Shown: piece by piece, positions 16,288 to 25,091 of the stretch
How the letters are laid out: each line of letters starts with the position of its first letter
Position numbering within the stretch: position 1 is the stretch's first letter
NCBI GenBank assembly: GCA_041398705.1
Contig: JAWKUI010000001.1
Location: 62,001 to 126,000 of the forward strand
DNA length: 64,000 nt
Reading direction: 5' to 3'
DNA from: NORP259 sp041398705
GTDB lineage: Bacteria > Planctomycetota > UBA1135 > GCA-002686595
Made by a program: the position numbers and the translations under genes
The notes under the pieces: generated by a model
Database searches by the model: none
What the model was told of the DNA's origin: nothing
Seen by the model: only the letters and a program-made list of their open reading frames with translations

Positions 16288-17943
16288 CTACCAGGTAGTT
16301 TCGAGGCCGTTCGAGAAGTTGGAGGTTGCTCCGTCGCGGTACCAGAACTGGAAGTTCCAGGTGTCGCCAACTTGGGCGGCCACCGGACCCGTGGGGCGGG
16401 CAATGCTGGTCAGATCGATGATCAAACCGGCGCTGCTAGTCGCACCCCAGGCGCAGATGTCTTCAAGTTGGTTGAAGCGTCCAATCGCGCCACCGAGACA
16501 CAGGTTGCCTTGCGAGCCCCCGGGCAACGGTACGAGGCCTTGTTGCGGCGCCACCAGGAAGTAGCCGAAACTGTTGGCGGGCAGACCAACGACGCTCAGG
16601 CCGAGCCAGTTCTCCGCGACCTGCGGCCAACCGAAGCCGCACAGTTCGGCGGCTTGGCCAGTGCTGTTGGCCAGGCTCGCACAGTACATCTGGCCGATGC
16701 TGCCAAAGCCAGTCATGACTTCCGCTGCGCCTTGGTGCGGAGGAGTTGAAATGGTACTGTACTCATCATTGTGCACAACAAAGCTGATCGTGCCATCGCC
16801 AGAGATGTCTCCAACAGGCGTTACCGGGGACGTGGTCGGAAGGAAGCTCGCGCCGAAGGTCAGTTCTGTGATTTCCGTGAAGTCCAGGCCGTCGAGCCAC
16901 TTGGAACCGAAGAGTGACCATTGGGAGGGGCCAAACCGCACAAACAGGTCCGGCTCAAGGTCTCCGTTGACATCGTATCGGGCATCGGCCACGAGCAAAT
17001 CTCCAGCAAACGATTGCTCGCGCAAGGAGATACCTGAACCATCGGTGCCGACCATGCGCAGTAGCCCGCCACCACCGTTAGATTGCCTCTGTTTGAAAAG
17101 AATCTCCGGCAAACCATCCCCGTCCACGTCCTTTCCGTACAGCGACGCGGTGATGGAATCGGCATTCAGGTCAAAGATTCGTTCGCCCAACGAGGCACCG
17201 GTGGCCGAGCTGATAAAGACGACCCGATCCTTGGCGTACGGGGGGCCGCTCAACGCAGTTCGGAACACCACTAGGAGATCGCGCGAACCATCCCCGTCCT
17301 GGTCTTGGATGACCTGCACGGAGAGCAGTCGGCCGAATGGGGGGTAGTTGTCCGCCTCCAACATCTGCAGAACTTGACTAGACGCGGTGGAAACGACCCG
17401 CACCAAGTTGTCCCCTTGGTTCGTCGAGTCTAGGTACAGGGCGAAGTCATCAAAGCCGTCTTGGTTGAGGTCTCCGATCATTTCGGCCCGCATGTCGTAG
17501 ACATCGGCTATGCCCGGGTGGATCTGGGGCACCGAGAAAAGCAATTGACCGCTCGCACCGGCGAAAACCGAAACGATTGGTTCTTGATCACTTTGAAGCC
17601 ATCCCCGGCTGACCGAGAGCACCTCGGCAACACCATCCTGGTCGATGTCCGGCAGGGACAGAAGTTGCCGTCCGCCATTGCCGCCCGGGGTCATCTGCGC
17701 GCTGTAGATTTGCGCGCCCGTGGCTCCGGAGTAGGCGATCAGGGAATCCGTGCCCTGGTATGCAGGTGCGCTGATCATGTAGTCGCCGACGCCGTCGAGG
17801 TCCACGTCTCCCAGCCCTAATGCGCTGGCACCGAAGTGTGCCTCGTAACCCGCGCCGAAGTGAGAGCGCAGGGGCTGTTGGGCGAAGAGAGCGGGGACGA
17901 GCATGCCGGCGGTGGCCAGCAGGCAAGACTTGGAAAGCTTCAT
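16288..17943 (-). CDS. secreted FG-GAP/VCBS repeat protein with a shared C-terminal module
   Basis: 551 residues with a signal peptide (LLATAGMLVPALFAQQ). Seven FG-GAP-like calcium-binding loops can be read: GDVDLDGVGDY, PDIDQDGVAEV, GDLNQDGFDDF, QDQDGDGSRDL, KDVDGDGLPEI, YDVNGDLEPDL and GDISGDGTISF, which should form an integrin-alpha-type beta-propeller. The last 130 or so residues form a separate module: a CxxxxANSTGQAAEL start, then GYFLVAPQQGLVPLPGGSQG, LCLGG-x-IGRFNQ and a FQFWYRDGATSNFSNG end. The same module ends the protein at 23353-24927. Probably an exported surface or cell-cell interaction protein; the ligand is unknown. Confidence 0.8.
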   Translation of the reverse strand: MKLSKSCLLATAGMLVPALFAQQPLRSHFGAGYEAHFGASALGLGDVDLDGVGDYMISAPAYQGTDSLIAYSGATGAQIYSAQMTPGGNGGRQLLSLPDIDQDGVAEVLSVSRGWLQSDQEPIVSVFAGASGQLLFSVPQIHPGIADVYDMRAEMIGDLNQDGFDDFALYLDSTNQGDNLVRVVSTASSQVLQMLEADNYPPFGRLLSVQVIQDQDGDGSRDLLVVFRTALSGPPYAKDRVVFISSATGASLGERIFDLNADSITASLYGKDVDGDGLPEILFKQRQSNGGGGLLRMVGTDGSGISLREQSFAGDLLVADARYDVNGDLEPDLFVRFGPSQWSLFGSKWLDGLDFTEITELTFGASFLPTTSPVTPVGDISGDGTISFVVHNDEYSTISTPPHQGAAEVMTGFGSIGQMYCASLANSTGQAAELCGFGWPQVAENWLGLSVVGLPANSFGYFLVAPQQGLVPLPGGSQGNLCLGGAIGRFNQLEDICAWGATSSAGLIIDLTSIARPTGPVAAQVGDTWNFQFWYRDGATSNFSNGLETTW

Positions 17944-18194
17944 TTTGTTTGGGTGCGTGGAAAAATGAGAGCGGGACGTTCGCCGAAGGATACCAACCCA
18001 GGGCGGTCAGGATTGGCCGCGATGGGAGGGTTCTGTGTGGAGCGGTGACCAAGATTGAAGCACAGGAGACCCCAATGCATTACAAACCCCCGCCATCGCT
18101 AGGAGTTGCACAAACCCGGGAAAAACTGGCGATCAAGGCAGCGCCCCGAATACCGAGGCCCACCCAAGCTCACCGCAGTGGGTATCCTGACCCC

Positions 18195-18929
18195 ATGCTG
18201 ACCACCCTCAAGCAGACCCTGCATCGGAATTGGGCCCTGCTGCTCTTCGAGCTCGTCATCGTGGTGATCGGGGTGAGCGTTTCGTTTGCCATTCAGGACC
18301 TACGGGATGGTCGGGCCGAAGTCCGTACCGAGCAGCGTCTGCTGACGAACTTCGCCCAGGATCTGACCGAAGACAAGGTGCTGCTCGAGGCGTTCATCGA
18401 ACAGTTGGATACACGCATCGAGCTGCTGGCGTCCGCGTTTCACCCCGAGGAGCGCGCCGGGCTGGAACCGAAGCAGTTGGACCAGGTGATGGACTGCATG
18501 CTGAGCTACGTCGGGTTCTCGGCGAGTCAGTCCGCTTGGCTCGAATTGCAGCAAGGCGGAAACATGAGTCTGGTGCGCGATAAGGCCCTGGTGCGGCGCA
18601 TCATCAACCACTACGGACGGGTGTTGCCGCAGGTGGAGGAATGGGACGGGATCAACCGGTCGTTCGTGCTCGACCGCATGTTCCCGTTCGTCGACGAACA
18701 CGGGCCAGCGTTCCCGCTGAACACGGAACAGGCCTATGCGGAAGGGTATCACCTGGCGTTCAAGAGCCTTGAAGGCGATCCGGCATTCGTCAAGCTCGCT
18801 CGCACATCGCGGCTGTTCCTCCAGGGCCAACGGGCGGCCTTTCAGGCGCAACTCGACAACACGCAGCGTTTGCTCGAGTTCCTGCCCGAAGCCACTCCCC
18901 CCGTGGTGACCCGGCCCGGGAAGCAATAG
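18195..18929 (+). CDS. DUF6090-like membrane-anchored protein
   Basis: 244 residues from ATG 18195; the frame opens upstream but over the divergent FG-GAP gene's start region. One transmembrane helix lies near the N-terminus (WALLLFELVIVVIGVSVSF) followed by AIQDLRDGRAEVRTEQ, the typical start of DUF6090-like proteins, then a helical domain. The family has no known function. It is divergent from the FG-GAP gene and 11 bases before the glycosidase-like lipoprotein, so the two may be co-transcribed. Confidence 0.6.
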   Translation: MLTTLKQTLHRNWALLLFELVIVVIGVSVSFAIQDLRDGRAEVRTEQRLLTNFAQDLTEDKVLLEAFIEQLDTRIELLASAFHPEERAGLEPKQLDQVMDCMLSYVGFSASQSAWLELQQGGNMSLVRDKALVRRIINHYGRVLPQVEEWDGINRSFVLDRMFPFVDEHGPAFPLNTEQAYAEGYHLAFKSLEGDPAFVKLARTSRLFLQGQRAAFQAQLDNTQRLLEFLPEATPPVVTRPGKQ

Positions 18930-18940
18930 ATCCGAACACC

Positions 18941-20068
18941 ATGCGACCCCAATCGACTGCGGCATGGGCCGCTGTATTGTCGGTGTGCTTGCCCATTTCC
19001 TGCGCAGGCAGTGACCCGGAGCCCACGCCCGAAACCCGCAGTTTCGCCCTAGCTTTCACGCCTTGGCCCCACGCAGCCACCCCCGCCGCGGTGGCGTTCA
19101 CCTATCAGGAAATCCTCGCGAACGGCGACTGGATCGCGCATCACCTCGATCGCGGAGTACCGTGGCAAGAAGCCCTCGACGGCACGCCGTACCCCGCCGC
19201 GGTCGAAAACGAGCTCGACGGGCTGGTGGCGGCGACTCCGGTGGGCACGCCCGTGTATCTGGCGATCACCCCGTTGAATGGAGCCCGCGACGGGCTCGCG
19301 CTCAACTGGGGCGCCAGCGGCGCGCAGCCCCTCTCGCCCCCGTGGGACACCCGCGGATTCGCCGATGCGGAGGTGGCCGACGCGTTTGCCTCGTACGCCT
19401 TGGATCTGATCGGGCGCTTCCAACCGGCGTGCCTGAACTTCGCTATCGAAGCCAGCGAGCTGGCCCTGCACGATGCCTCGATGTTCGCGGACTTCGTGAC
19501 CTTCGAGAACGCCCTGCTGCCGCAGATCCGCGCCCAATACCCCAATTTGCCGCTGATGCTCTCGGTGGCGCTCAAGTCGCCGGGTTCGACCGACGCACAG
19601 ACTTTGGCCAGTAGCTTGCCGCCCGCCATCGCCCCCATCGACTGGGTCGGAATCAGCGTCTATCCCTACGTCTTCTTCGAACACGCGGATAAAGGCGACC
19701 CCGCAAATCTACCCGCCGATTGGCTGACCCAGGCCCTGGCCTGGTCGGCCGGCAAACCGATCGCCATCACGGAAACCGGTTGGATCGCCGAGGATCTGGT
19801 GATTCCTTCGTTCTCGGTGAACGTGCCTTCCGATCCAGCAAAACAACAAGCCTACCTCGATGCGTTGTTCGCTGGGTGCCGCGCGACCCAGGCGCGTTTC
19901 TGCGTGTGGTTCACCATCGCCGATTTTGACGATCTGTGGAATAACACCCTTGGGCAGGATCCGCTGGCGCAGATCTGGCGCGATACGGGGCTTTACGACG
20001 GGGTGCAGGTGGCGCGACCGGCTTTGGCGCGTTGGCAGAGCGAACGGGCCAAACCCCTGCAGCAATGA
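18941..20068 (+). CDS. lipoprotein with clan-A glycoside-hydrolase-like barrel
   Basis: 375 residues. The N-terminus ends LPISCAGSDPEP, a lipobox-like site, so it is exported and probably lipid-anchored. The body has the strand pattern of a (beta/alpha)8 glycosidase: NFAIEASELAL (Glu170/Glu173, candidate acid/base), DWVGISVYPYVFF and IAITETGW (Glu278, candidate nucleophile), then CVWFTIADFDDLW. The ITETGW strand is characteristic of GH53/GH5-like barrels. The usual NE(P) at the acid/base strand is altered to IEASE, so activity is not certain. Substrate unknown; plant- or algal-type polysaccharides would be usual. Confidence 0.65.
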   Translation: MRPQSTAAWAAVLSVCLPISCAGSDPEPTPETRSFALAFTPWPHAATPAAVAFTYQEILANGDWIAHHLDRGVPWQEALDGTPYPAAVENELDGLVAATPVGTPVYLAITPLNGARDGLALNWGASGAQPLSPPWDTRGFADAEVADAFASYALDLIGRFQPACLNFAIEASELALHDASMFADFVTFENALLPQIRAQYPNLPLMLSVALKSPGSTDAQTLASSLPPAIAPIDWVGISVYPYVFFEHADKGDPANLPADWLTQALAWSAGKPIAITETGWIAEDLVIPSFSVNVPSDPAKQQAYLDALFAGCRATQARFCVWFTIADFDDLWNNTLGQDPLAQIWRDTGLYDGVQVARPALARWQSERAKPLQQ

Positions 20069-20116
20069 GGCGCGAGCGATTCGGCCGATTCGGGGAATAA
20101 CCGCGAAAGGGCCGGC

Positions 20117-21676
20117 CTACTTGGCGAATTGCGCCATCGCGCGGTTCAGCAACGTATCGCCGATGCCCGCGTTTTTCGGATCGAAGATGTCGTAGGGCAC
20201 TTCGGGGGGCAAGCCGACCGTGTCGATCGCGTGGCCGTCGGCGTCGTAGCAGATCCAACGCGGCAGGCGCACGCGCAGCCCGCCTTCGAGCTCGAGCACC
20301 CGCGGGTTGCCGCTCGAACCCGCCGTGGGCGCGCCCATCGTCACGACGTTCGGGCACTGGGCCAGCATCATCACGAACGACTCGGCCGAGCTCATCGTGG
20401 CGCGGCCCTGGAGCACCACCACGGGTTTGTCGTAGGTCCACGGCCCGCGCGGAGTGAATTGGCGTTCTTGCAACGGGCCCAGATCCCCATGTCCGGGGCC
20501 GTTTCGGAAACGGTGCAGGCTGTAGACCGTCTCTTCTTCGGTAAACCGCCCGGCAACGGTCCGGGCGAGGGTTTCATCGCCGCCGCCGTTGAAGCGCAGG
20601 TCCAGAATCAGCCCGCGCGTGTCCTTGAAGCGTTCGAGGTGCGCATCGAAGGTAGCGGCCATGTCTGGGTCGCCGAGTTTCCAGAACACGAAGTACCCGA
20701 GGTTCTCCGGCAGCAAACCCGAATAGAAATCGGGAGCTTCCGCCACGTCGGTCAGCCGGCTGCGGATCGCCTTCCAATTCGCGTTCTGGGGGCGGAATCG
20801 CTGCCAGGTGTCCCAGCTGACGTCTTCGTACTGCACCGAAGTGTGCAGGTCCTCAAGCGGCGCGAGCAGCAAGGAAAGCACCCCGGCCATCTCCCGCGCG
20901 TTGGTGGCACGCGCGGCCAGCGGGCGATAGCGCTGGGAGAGGGCCTTCCAGTCCACCCCCGGCCGCATGCCGAACATCGGATACTCGAGGTCGAACGCCT
21001 GCCAGACTGAATCGAACACGAGGGTGGGGTGCTCGAGCGCAGGCCCGTCCGGCAGGGCCAGCGGTTGGTTGCGCAGGGCATCCAGGCACACCACCTCCTG
21101 CTTGTTGCGATCGACAGAATAGAAGCGGCGCGGGCCTTCCACCGTATCCACGTCGAGCACCAGGTTCTGGGGCAGCGGCACCACCGGCATGCCGCCGCGA
21201 TGCCAGGAATTCGCGACCTTGTGCCGGTACTGTTCGCGCGCACGCACGAGCGTCATGGGATCGCCCGGGCCAGCGACCGAGGAGGCCGGGAACAACTCGC
21301 CCACCAAGCTCGGGTGGAAACGCAGGAAGATCGCCGTGAAGTGTTCGCCCTTGCCGGCGTAGGCTTGGCCAATCTCGCCGGGTTCATCGGGGAACACCGC
21401 CGCCCAGATCGCGCTGCGGCCGGTGTCCGAGTCTTCGTGGCGCCCGAGCACCAGTTGCGCGGGGCCGCAGCCCAGCAGCAGGCCGTGCTCGTCGTCGAAG
21501 AGGAACCGCTCCAGGCGCCACACGTCACTCGGCTCGCTCACCCAAGTGAGAGCGGCGGGCGGCACCGTGGCGTCGAGGGTGCCATCGTAGCGTTTGGCGA
21601 GGTCCTCCTCTGCCGAAACTTGGCCGAGGACGGCGAACAGGGCGAAGGTGAAGCTGGCGAACGTGCGGCGGATCAT
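20117..21676 (-). CDS. secreted S41 family (C-terminal-processing-like) peptidase
   Basis: 519 residues from ATG 21676 (IRRTFASFTFALFAVLGQVSA), a clear signal peptide; the frame upstream runs into the epimerase gene and is not coding. The C-terminal half is the S41 catalytic domain: GLILDLRFNGGGDETLA, KPVVVLQGRATMSSAESF with candidate nucleophile Ser430, and TMGAPTAGSSGNP. There is no PDZ domain between the two halves, unlike CtpA or Prc, which fits the Tricorn/IRBP-like S41B branch. The N-terminal 250 residues are a separate domain of unknown role. A serine peptidase acting outside the cytoplasm; substrate unknown. Confidence 0.8.
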   Translation of the reverse strand: MIRRTFASFTFALFAVLGQVSAEEDLAKRYDGTLDATVPPAALTWVSEPSDVWRLERFLFDDEHGLLLGCGPAQLVLGRHEDSDTGRSAIWAAVFPDEPGEIGQAYAGKGEHFTAIFLRFHPSLVGELFPASSVAGPGDPMTLVRAREQYRHKVANSWHRGGMPVVPLPQNLVLDVDTVEGPRRFYSVDRNKQEVVCLDALRNQPLALPDGPALEHPTLVFDSVWQAFDLEYPMFGMRPGVDWKALSQRYRPLAARATNAREMAGVLSLLLAPLEDLHTSVQYEDVSWDTWQRFRPQNANWKAIRSRLTDVAEAPDFYSGLLPENLGYFVFWKLGDPDMAATFDAHLERFKDTRGLILDLRFNGGGDETLARTVAGRFTEEETVYSLHRFRNGPGHGDLGPLQERQFTPRGPWTYDKPVVVLQGRATMSSAESFVMMLAQCPNVVTMGAPTAGSSGNPRVLELEGGLRVRLPRWICYDADGHAIDTVGLPPEVPYDIFDPKNAGIGDTLLNRAMAQFAK

Positions 21677-21764
21677 GGTGGAGTCCTTCCGCGGCCAGTA
21701 TGCCGCAACTCCACGGGGAATGCCCGATTCGCGATTGGTTCTCAAGCGGCCAGGGGCGGGGACA

Positions 21765-21882
21765 GCGATATGTGTAACGTACGGAAGCAGGTTCATCTTG
21801 TTACGGTATTCCACGCGCTCGTCGGTCGGTTCCGACGGCAGTGCCGCTGGCTGCGTTGTTCTCCGTACGTTACACATATCGC
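21765..21882. repeat. long palindromic element, copy 1
   Basis: A 21-bp perfect inverted repeat, arms 21765-21785 and 21862-21882 (core TGTGTAACGTACGGA), with a 76-base middle that itself has a GGTCGGTTCCGACGG-type minor stem. The stretch after the left arm core, GTAACGTACGGAAGCAGGTTC, resembles GTTACATACCGAACCAGGTTC in the hairpin at 63498-63624. The right arm forms the end of the epimerase gene, giving its last codons and its TAA. Likely a dispersed palindromic or MITE-like element. Confidence 0.6.
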
Positions 21883-22829
21883 GCGGCAAGCTCGGGGGGT
21901 GGGCCGACTTTGAAGGGCGGCGCGTCTTTGCGCGAGCGCAGCCAGGCCAGGGTGTCGGCGGCCGTTTCTTCCAGGGGCCGGTGCTTGAGGCCGGCGGCGC
22001 GGGCTTTGCTGGAGTCCACACGGAAGAGGCCGTCGGGGCTGCCGGGCGGGACGACCAAGGGCCAACGCACGAGCTCGCTGGTTTCGCAGGTGTCGGGTGC
22101 AAAGGCACGGGCGCGATCCTCTGAATGCGCGGCGGCATGGCATGCGGCGCGCATGGCTCCGTATGTGCTGCTCGGGCCCGCGGTGTTGTAGATGCCGCTT
22201 CGCTCGGACTGCATCGCGTGCACGAGCCAGTTGGCCAGATCGCGGGCGTCGATGAGCTGCAGGGGCTGCTCGCCCGCAGCGGGGACCGGGGCGGGGTTTT
22301 CCTGCGCGGCTTGATCCACGTACCAGGTGAAGCGATCGGTGGGATCGAAGGGCCCGGCGATGATGCCCGGGCGCGGAATCAGGGCGCGGTCGCCAAAAGC
22401 CTCGAGGACCACATCCTCGCACAGGGCCTTCAACGCGCCATAGGTGCGTCCATCGACGGTTTCGGTCTCGGGATCGTCGATGGTGGCGACGGCGGCGGAT
22501 TCATCGAGCCCAGGAATTGAGAAATCCCCGTACACCGAAACGGTGGAGATGAACAGGAAACGCTCGGTGCGTTTGGCGAGGGCCTCGGTCGCGATGCGCA
22601 CGACCCGGGGCACGTAACCGCAGGTGTCCACGACCCAATCGAAGCGACGCCCGAGGCACCCGAGGTTGCGTTCGCGGTCGCCAAACACCTCCTCGAGGCC
22701 AGGGAACAGGCCCTTGCCCGTCTTGCCCCGGTGGAACAGGGTCACCTGGTGACCCGCGGCCCGGGCCGCTTCCACGAAGTGCCGCCCGACGAATTGGGTC
22801 CCGCCAATGACCAGGATGCGCAAACTCAA
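21870..22829 (-). CDS. NAD-dependent epimerase/dehydratase-like SDR protein
   Basis: 319 residues, most likely from TTG 22829 (MSLRILVIGG), which overlaps the stop of the upstream gene as TTGA; a second TTG at 22823 is possible. No ATG fits. Extended-SDR features: the Rossmann start ILVIGGTQFVGRHFVEAA, GHQVTLFHRGKTG (an Arg favouring NADP is plausible), SVYGD and the catalytic pair Tyr/Lys in TYGALKALCED. The subgroup resembles reductases/CSP41-like proteins rather than classical GalE. Cytoplasmic, substrate unknown. Its last three codons and its stop lie inside a palindromic repeat. Confidence 0.8.
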   Translation of the reverse strand: MSLRILVIGGTQFVGRHFVEAARAAGHQVTLFHRGKTGKGLFPGLEEVFGDRERNLGCLGRRFDWVVDTCGYVPRVVRIATEALAKRTERFLFISTVSVYGDFSIPGLDESAAVATIDDPETETVDGRTYGALKALCEDVVLEAFGDRALIPRPGIIAGPFDPTDRFTWYVDQAAQENPAPVPAAGEQPLQLIDARDLANWLVHAMQSERSGIYNTAGPSSTYGAMRAACHAAAHSEDRARAFAPDTCETSELVRWPLVVPPGSPDGLFRVDSSKARAAGLKHRPLEETAADTLAWLRSRKDAPPFKVGPPPELAARYV

Positions 22830-23293
22830 GGCTTGGGCACGAGGTGGAAGGTGGAGTCGAAGATCTGCCGATCCTGTCCCCCGAGGGATTCGGCGACGGC
22901 TTGGGCTTTGCCGTACTGCTCGGCGTGCAAGGCGCTTTGCCCCGCTGCCGAAGCGGCGTGGCTGAGCACCGAGTGGGCAAACGCCACTTCCCACGCATCG
23001 CTGTCGCGGCCCAGCACAAAGTCGTGGTTGCGCTGGGCGTAGTGCATCGCAAGCTCCCCATGACCGAGGCACGCGTGGGCCTGGCCGAGCAGACCTTCCG
23101 CCCGGTTCTTGTTCACGTCGTCGCCGACTTGAAACCAGTGGTGCGCAGCAGCGTACGCGCGGCGCAGCAGATCCGCATCTTGATCCGCGCTGCGCTTGGA
23201 GTTTTCGACCAACCCCCAGGCGGAATTGTTGCAGTCAATGGCGAAGAAGCGGTGCCAACGGCTCTGCTCCTCTTGAGTAGGCATTTGGGACAT
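22826..23293 (-). CDS. conserved small helical protein, unknown function
   Basis: 155 residues, predominantly helical, with motifs FFAIDCNNSAWGLVENS, RRAYAAAHHWFQVG, RAEGLLGQAHACLGHGELA and AFAHSVLSHAASAAG. The helix pattern is TPR-like but without clear TPR consensus. It ends in an overlap with the epimerase start (TTGA), so the two are translated together and may share a pathway. No named family recognised. Confidence 0.6.
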   Translation of the reverse strand: MSQMPTQEEQSRWHRFFAIDCNNSAWGLVENSKRSADQDADLLRRAYAAAHHWFQVGDDVNKNRAEGLLGQAHACLGHGELAMHYAQRNHDFVLGRDSDAWEVAFAHSVLSHAASAAGQSALHAEQYGKAQAVAESLGGQDRQIFDSTFHLVPKP

Positions 23294-23352
23294 GGCCCTA
23301 CCCTACTGAGCTGGGCGCCATCTGCCAAGTTCTGCCGCGAGTGCGGCGGAGT

Positions 23353-24927
23353 TCACGGAAACGGAACAGAAACCGCGTCCGTGAAGTTCGTGGTGGCACC
23401 GGGGTTGTGATCGCGGAACCACGCCTGGAAGGTATAGGTCTGCCCGCTGAGCGCGCCGCCGGTCAGCGGCAGGTCTGCCCAGGCGAATTGCGCCTGCAGT
23501 TCGCCTGCGGCGCCCGTGGAACCGACCTGATCGAGGAAACGACCGAGCGGCGTACCAATGCACAGGGTGCCCTGGCTGCCGAGGTAACCGGGTTGCGAAA
23601 GGACCTGATCTCCGACCAGAAACAGGCCGAAACTGTCGATCGGCATGGACTGCGCCATGAGCAGGACTTCGTCGTCCAGGCCGCCGTTCGCGCCGAACGC
23701 ACCGATGGCGGCGGGGGAGCCGCTGGAGTTGGGCACGGCGGGGCTGCACACGGTGTTGCCCAGTTGGCTCCAGGTGCGCAGCATGTGAACGGTGCCGCCC
23801 GGCCCTTCGCCGGGGGCCGCAACTGCGACGCGATTGCCGCTGGCGGCGAGAGCGCTTCCGAAGGCCTCGGATCCGACGAGTCCCGCAGGCCCCCACGTCG
23901 CCACGCGCGTCCAGAACAAGCCATTCAGCTCGAACACGGTCACGCTGCCCGCATCCTTAATCGGCGTCCAATCGTCCCCCATCGCGCCCCAGAACACTCG
24001 CCCACCGGCCAAGACCACCGCGTTGCCGAAGCGGTCCAGGGGCCGCGCGAGTTCGGCGGTGAATTGACCCTGGGCCACCCAGGAACCGCCGGTGACGACG
24101 AATTGGTATCCCTTGCCGGAGAAGGTCGTGCCCACGCGCGCACCGGGAGCACCGATGAACAATCGTGTGCCATCGGTCGCCAGGGCTTCGCCGAAGGTGG
24201 CGTTGGCGGTGGCATCGATCGGGGTGATCTTCGCCTCGAACTGGTAGCCGTTGCCTTGCGTGCGGAACGTGTAGACCGCACCCGAGTGCAGGAATGCGCC
24301 GTTCGCATGGGGCGCGCCGACGCCGAGCAGGTTGCCTTCGGACGCCAACGCGGCACCGAAGCGATCGCCCGGCGCGCTGTCGTTGGGTTGCAGGATTCCC
24401 GCGGCGGTGAAGTAGGTTCCGCTGCGGTCGAAGACGTGCACCGCCCCCGCCACGGCGGCATTGCCCGCGGCGCCGACCAACAGGCGCGTGCCGTCAAGCC
24501 GCAGGGCCGCGCCGAACCCATCGTCCAGCACTTCGCTCGGCGCGTGCAGGACCTGCAGCGGCTGCCAGTAGCCCGTGGCATCGCGTTCGAAGAGGTAGAC
24601 CGCACCGCCGCTCCAATCCGCCCCCGGCCCCGCCGTGCTGCCCACCGCCAGCACGTCGCCGTCGATGGCCAACGCCTGCCCCATCAGCCGATCCGGCGGC
24701 CCCACCAGCGCTTGCCGGATCTGCCAGGTGCCGGCGGCCGCGGCGTAGACCGCAGCCCGGCCGCGGCCATCGGCGGCCACCAGGGTGTCGCCTTCCAAAG
24801 CCAGGCTCCGACCCAAGGCGGCGCCGGTCTCGATGGGCTGCAGGGCGGCTTCCCAGGTGGGCACGAGGTTCTGGGCGAGGGCGGAGCCAGCGAGTACCAG
24901 GGCCAGGCAGGGGAGCAGGGACTTCAT
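23353..24927 (-). CDS. secreted FG-GAP_2 propeller protein with shared C-terminal module
   Basis: 524 residues with signal peptide (LLPCLALVLAGSALAQ). About seven repeats of the FG-GAP_2 type follow, each with A-L-A-x-x-G/D-x-L-x-V-G-x-P and GAVYxFxR elements (for example LAVGSTAGPGADWSGGAVYL and LLVGAAGNAAVAGAVHVF), predicting a beta-propeller. The last 130 residues carry the same module as the gene at 16288-17943: CSPAVPNSSGSPA, FGLFLVGDQ, LCIGTPLGRFL and FQAWFRDHNPGATTNFTDA. The conserved end may be a sorting or attachment domain; that is inference. Confidence 0.75.
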   Translation of the reverse strand: MKSLLPCLALVLAGSALAQNLVPTWEAALQPIETGAALGRSLALEGDTLVAADGRGRAAVYAAAAGTWQIRQALVGPPDRLMGQALAIDGDVLAVGSTAGPGADWSGGAVYLFERDATGYWQPLQVLHAPSEVLDDGFGAALRLDGTRLLVGAAGNAAVAGAVHVFDRSGTYFTAAGILQPNDSAPGDRFGAALASEGNLLGVGAPHANGAFLHSGAVYTFRTQGNGYQFEAKITPIDATANATFGEALATDGTRLFIGAPGARVGTTFSGKGYQFVVTGGSWVAQGQFTAELARPLDRFGNAVVLAGGRVFWGAMGDDWTPIKDAGSVTVFELNGLFWTRVATWGPAGLVGSEAFGSALAASGNRVAVAAPGEGPGGTVHMLRTWSQLGNTVCSPAVPNSSGSPAAIGAFGANGGLDDEVLLMAQSMPIDSFGLFLVGDQVLSQPGYLGSQGTLCIGTPLGRFLDQVGSTGAAGELQAQFAWADLPLTGGALSGQTYTFQAWFRDHNPGATTNFTDAVSVPFP

Positions 24928-25091
24928 GCCGCAAGCCTACTGAAGGGGCCCGAATCCGGGGGTTTTGACCGCCGATGGAAGGCGCCCCCGTGCACCACCC
25001 TGGGCCACGCCCCCGCTCCGGGCCCCTCCGGCCGCCCGCCATCGGGCCCGGTTACCCTTTCCGGGCCAACTTGGTAGGATCTCCGCCCCCC

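Noticed and set aside
21677..22138. N-terminal extension of the S41 peptidase
   Set aside because: Overlaps the epimerase gene and the palindrome; a signal peptide starts at 21676.
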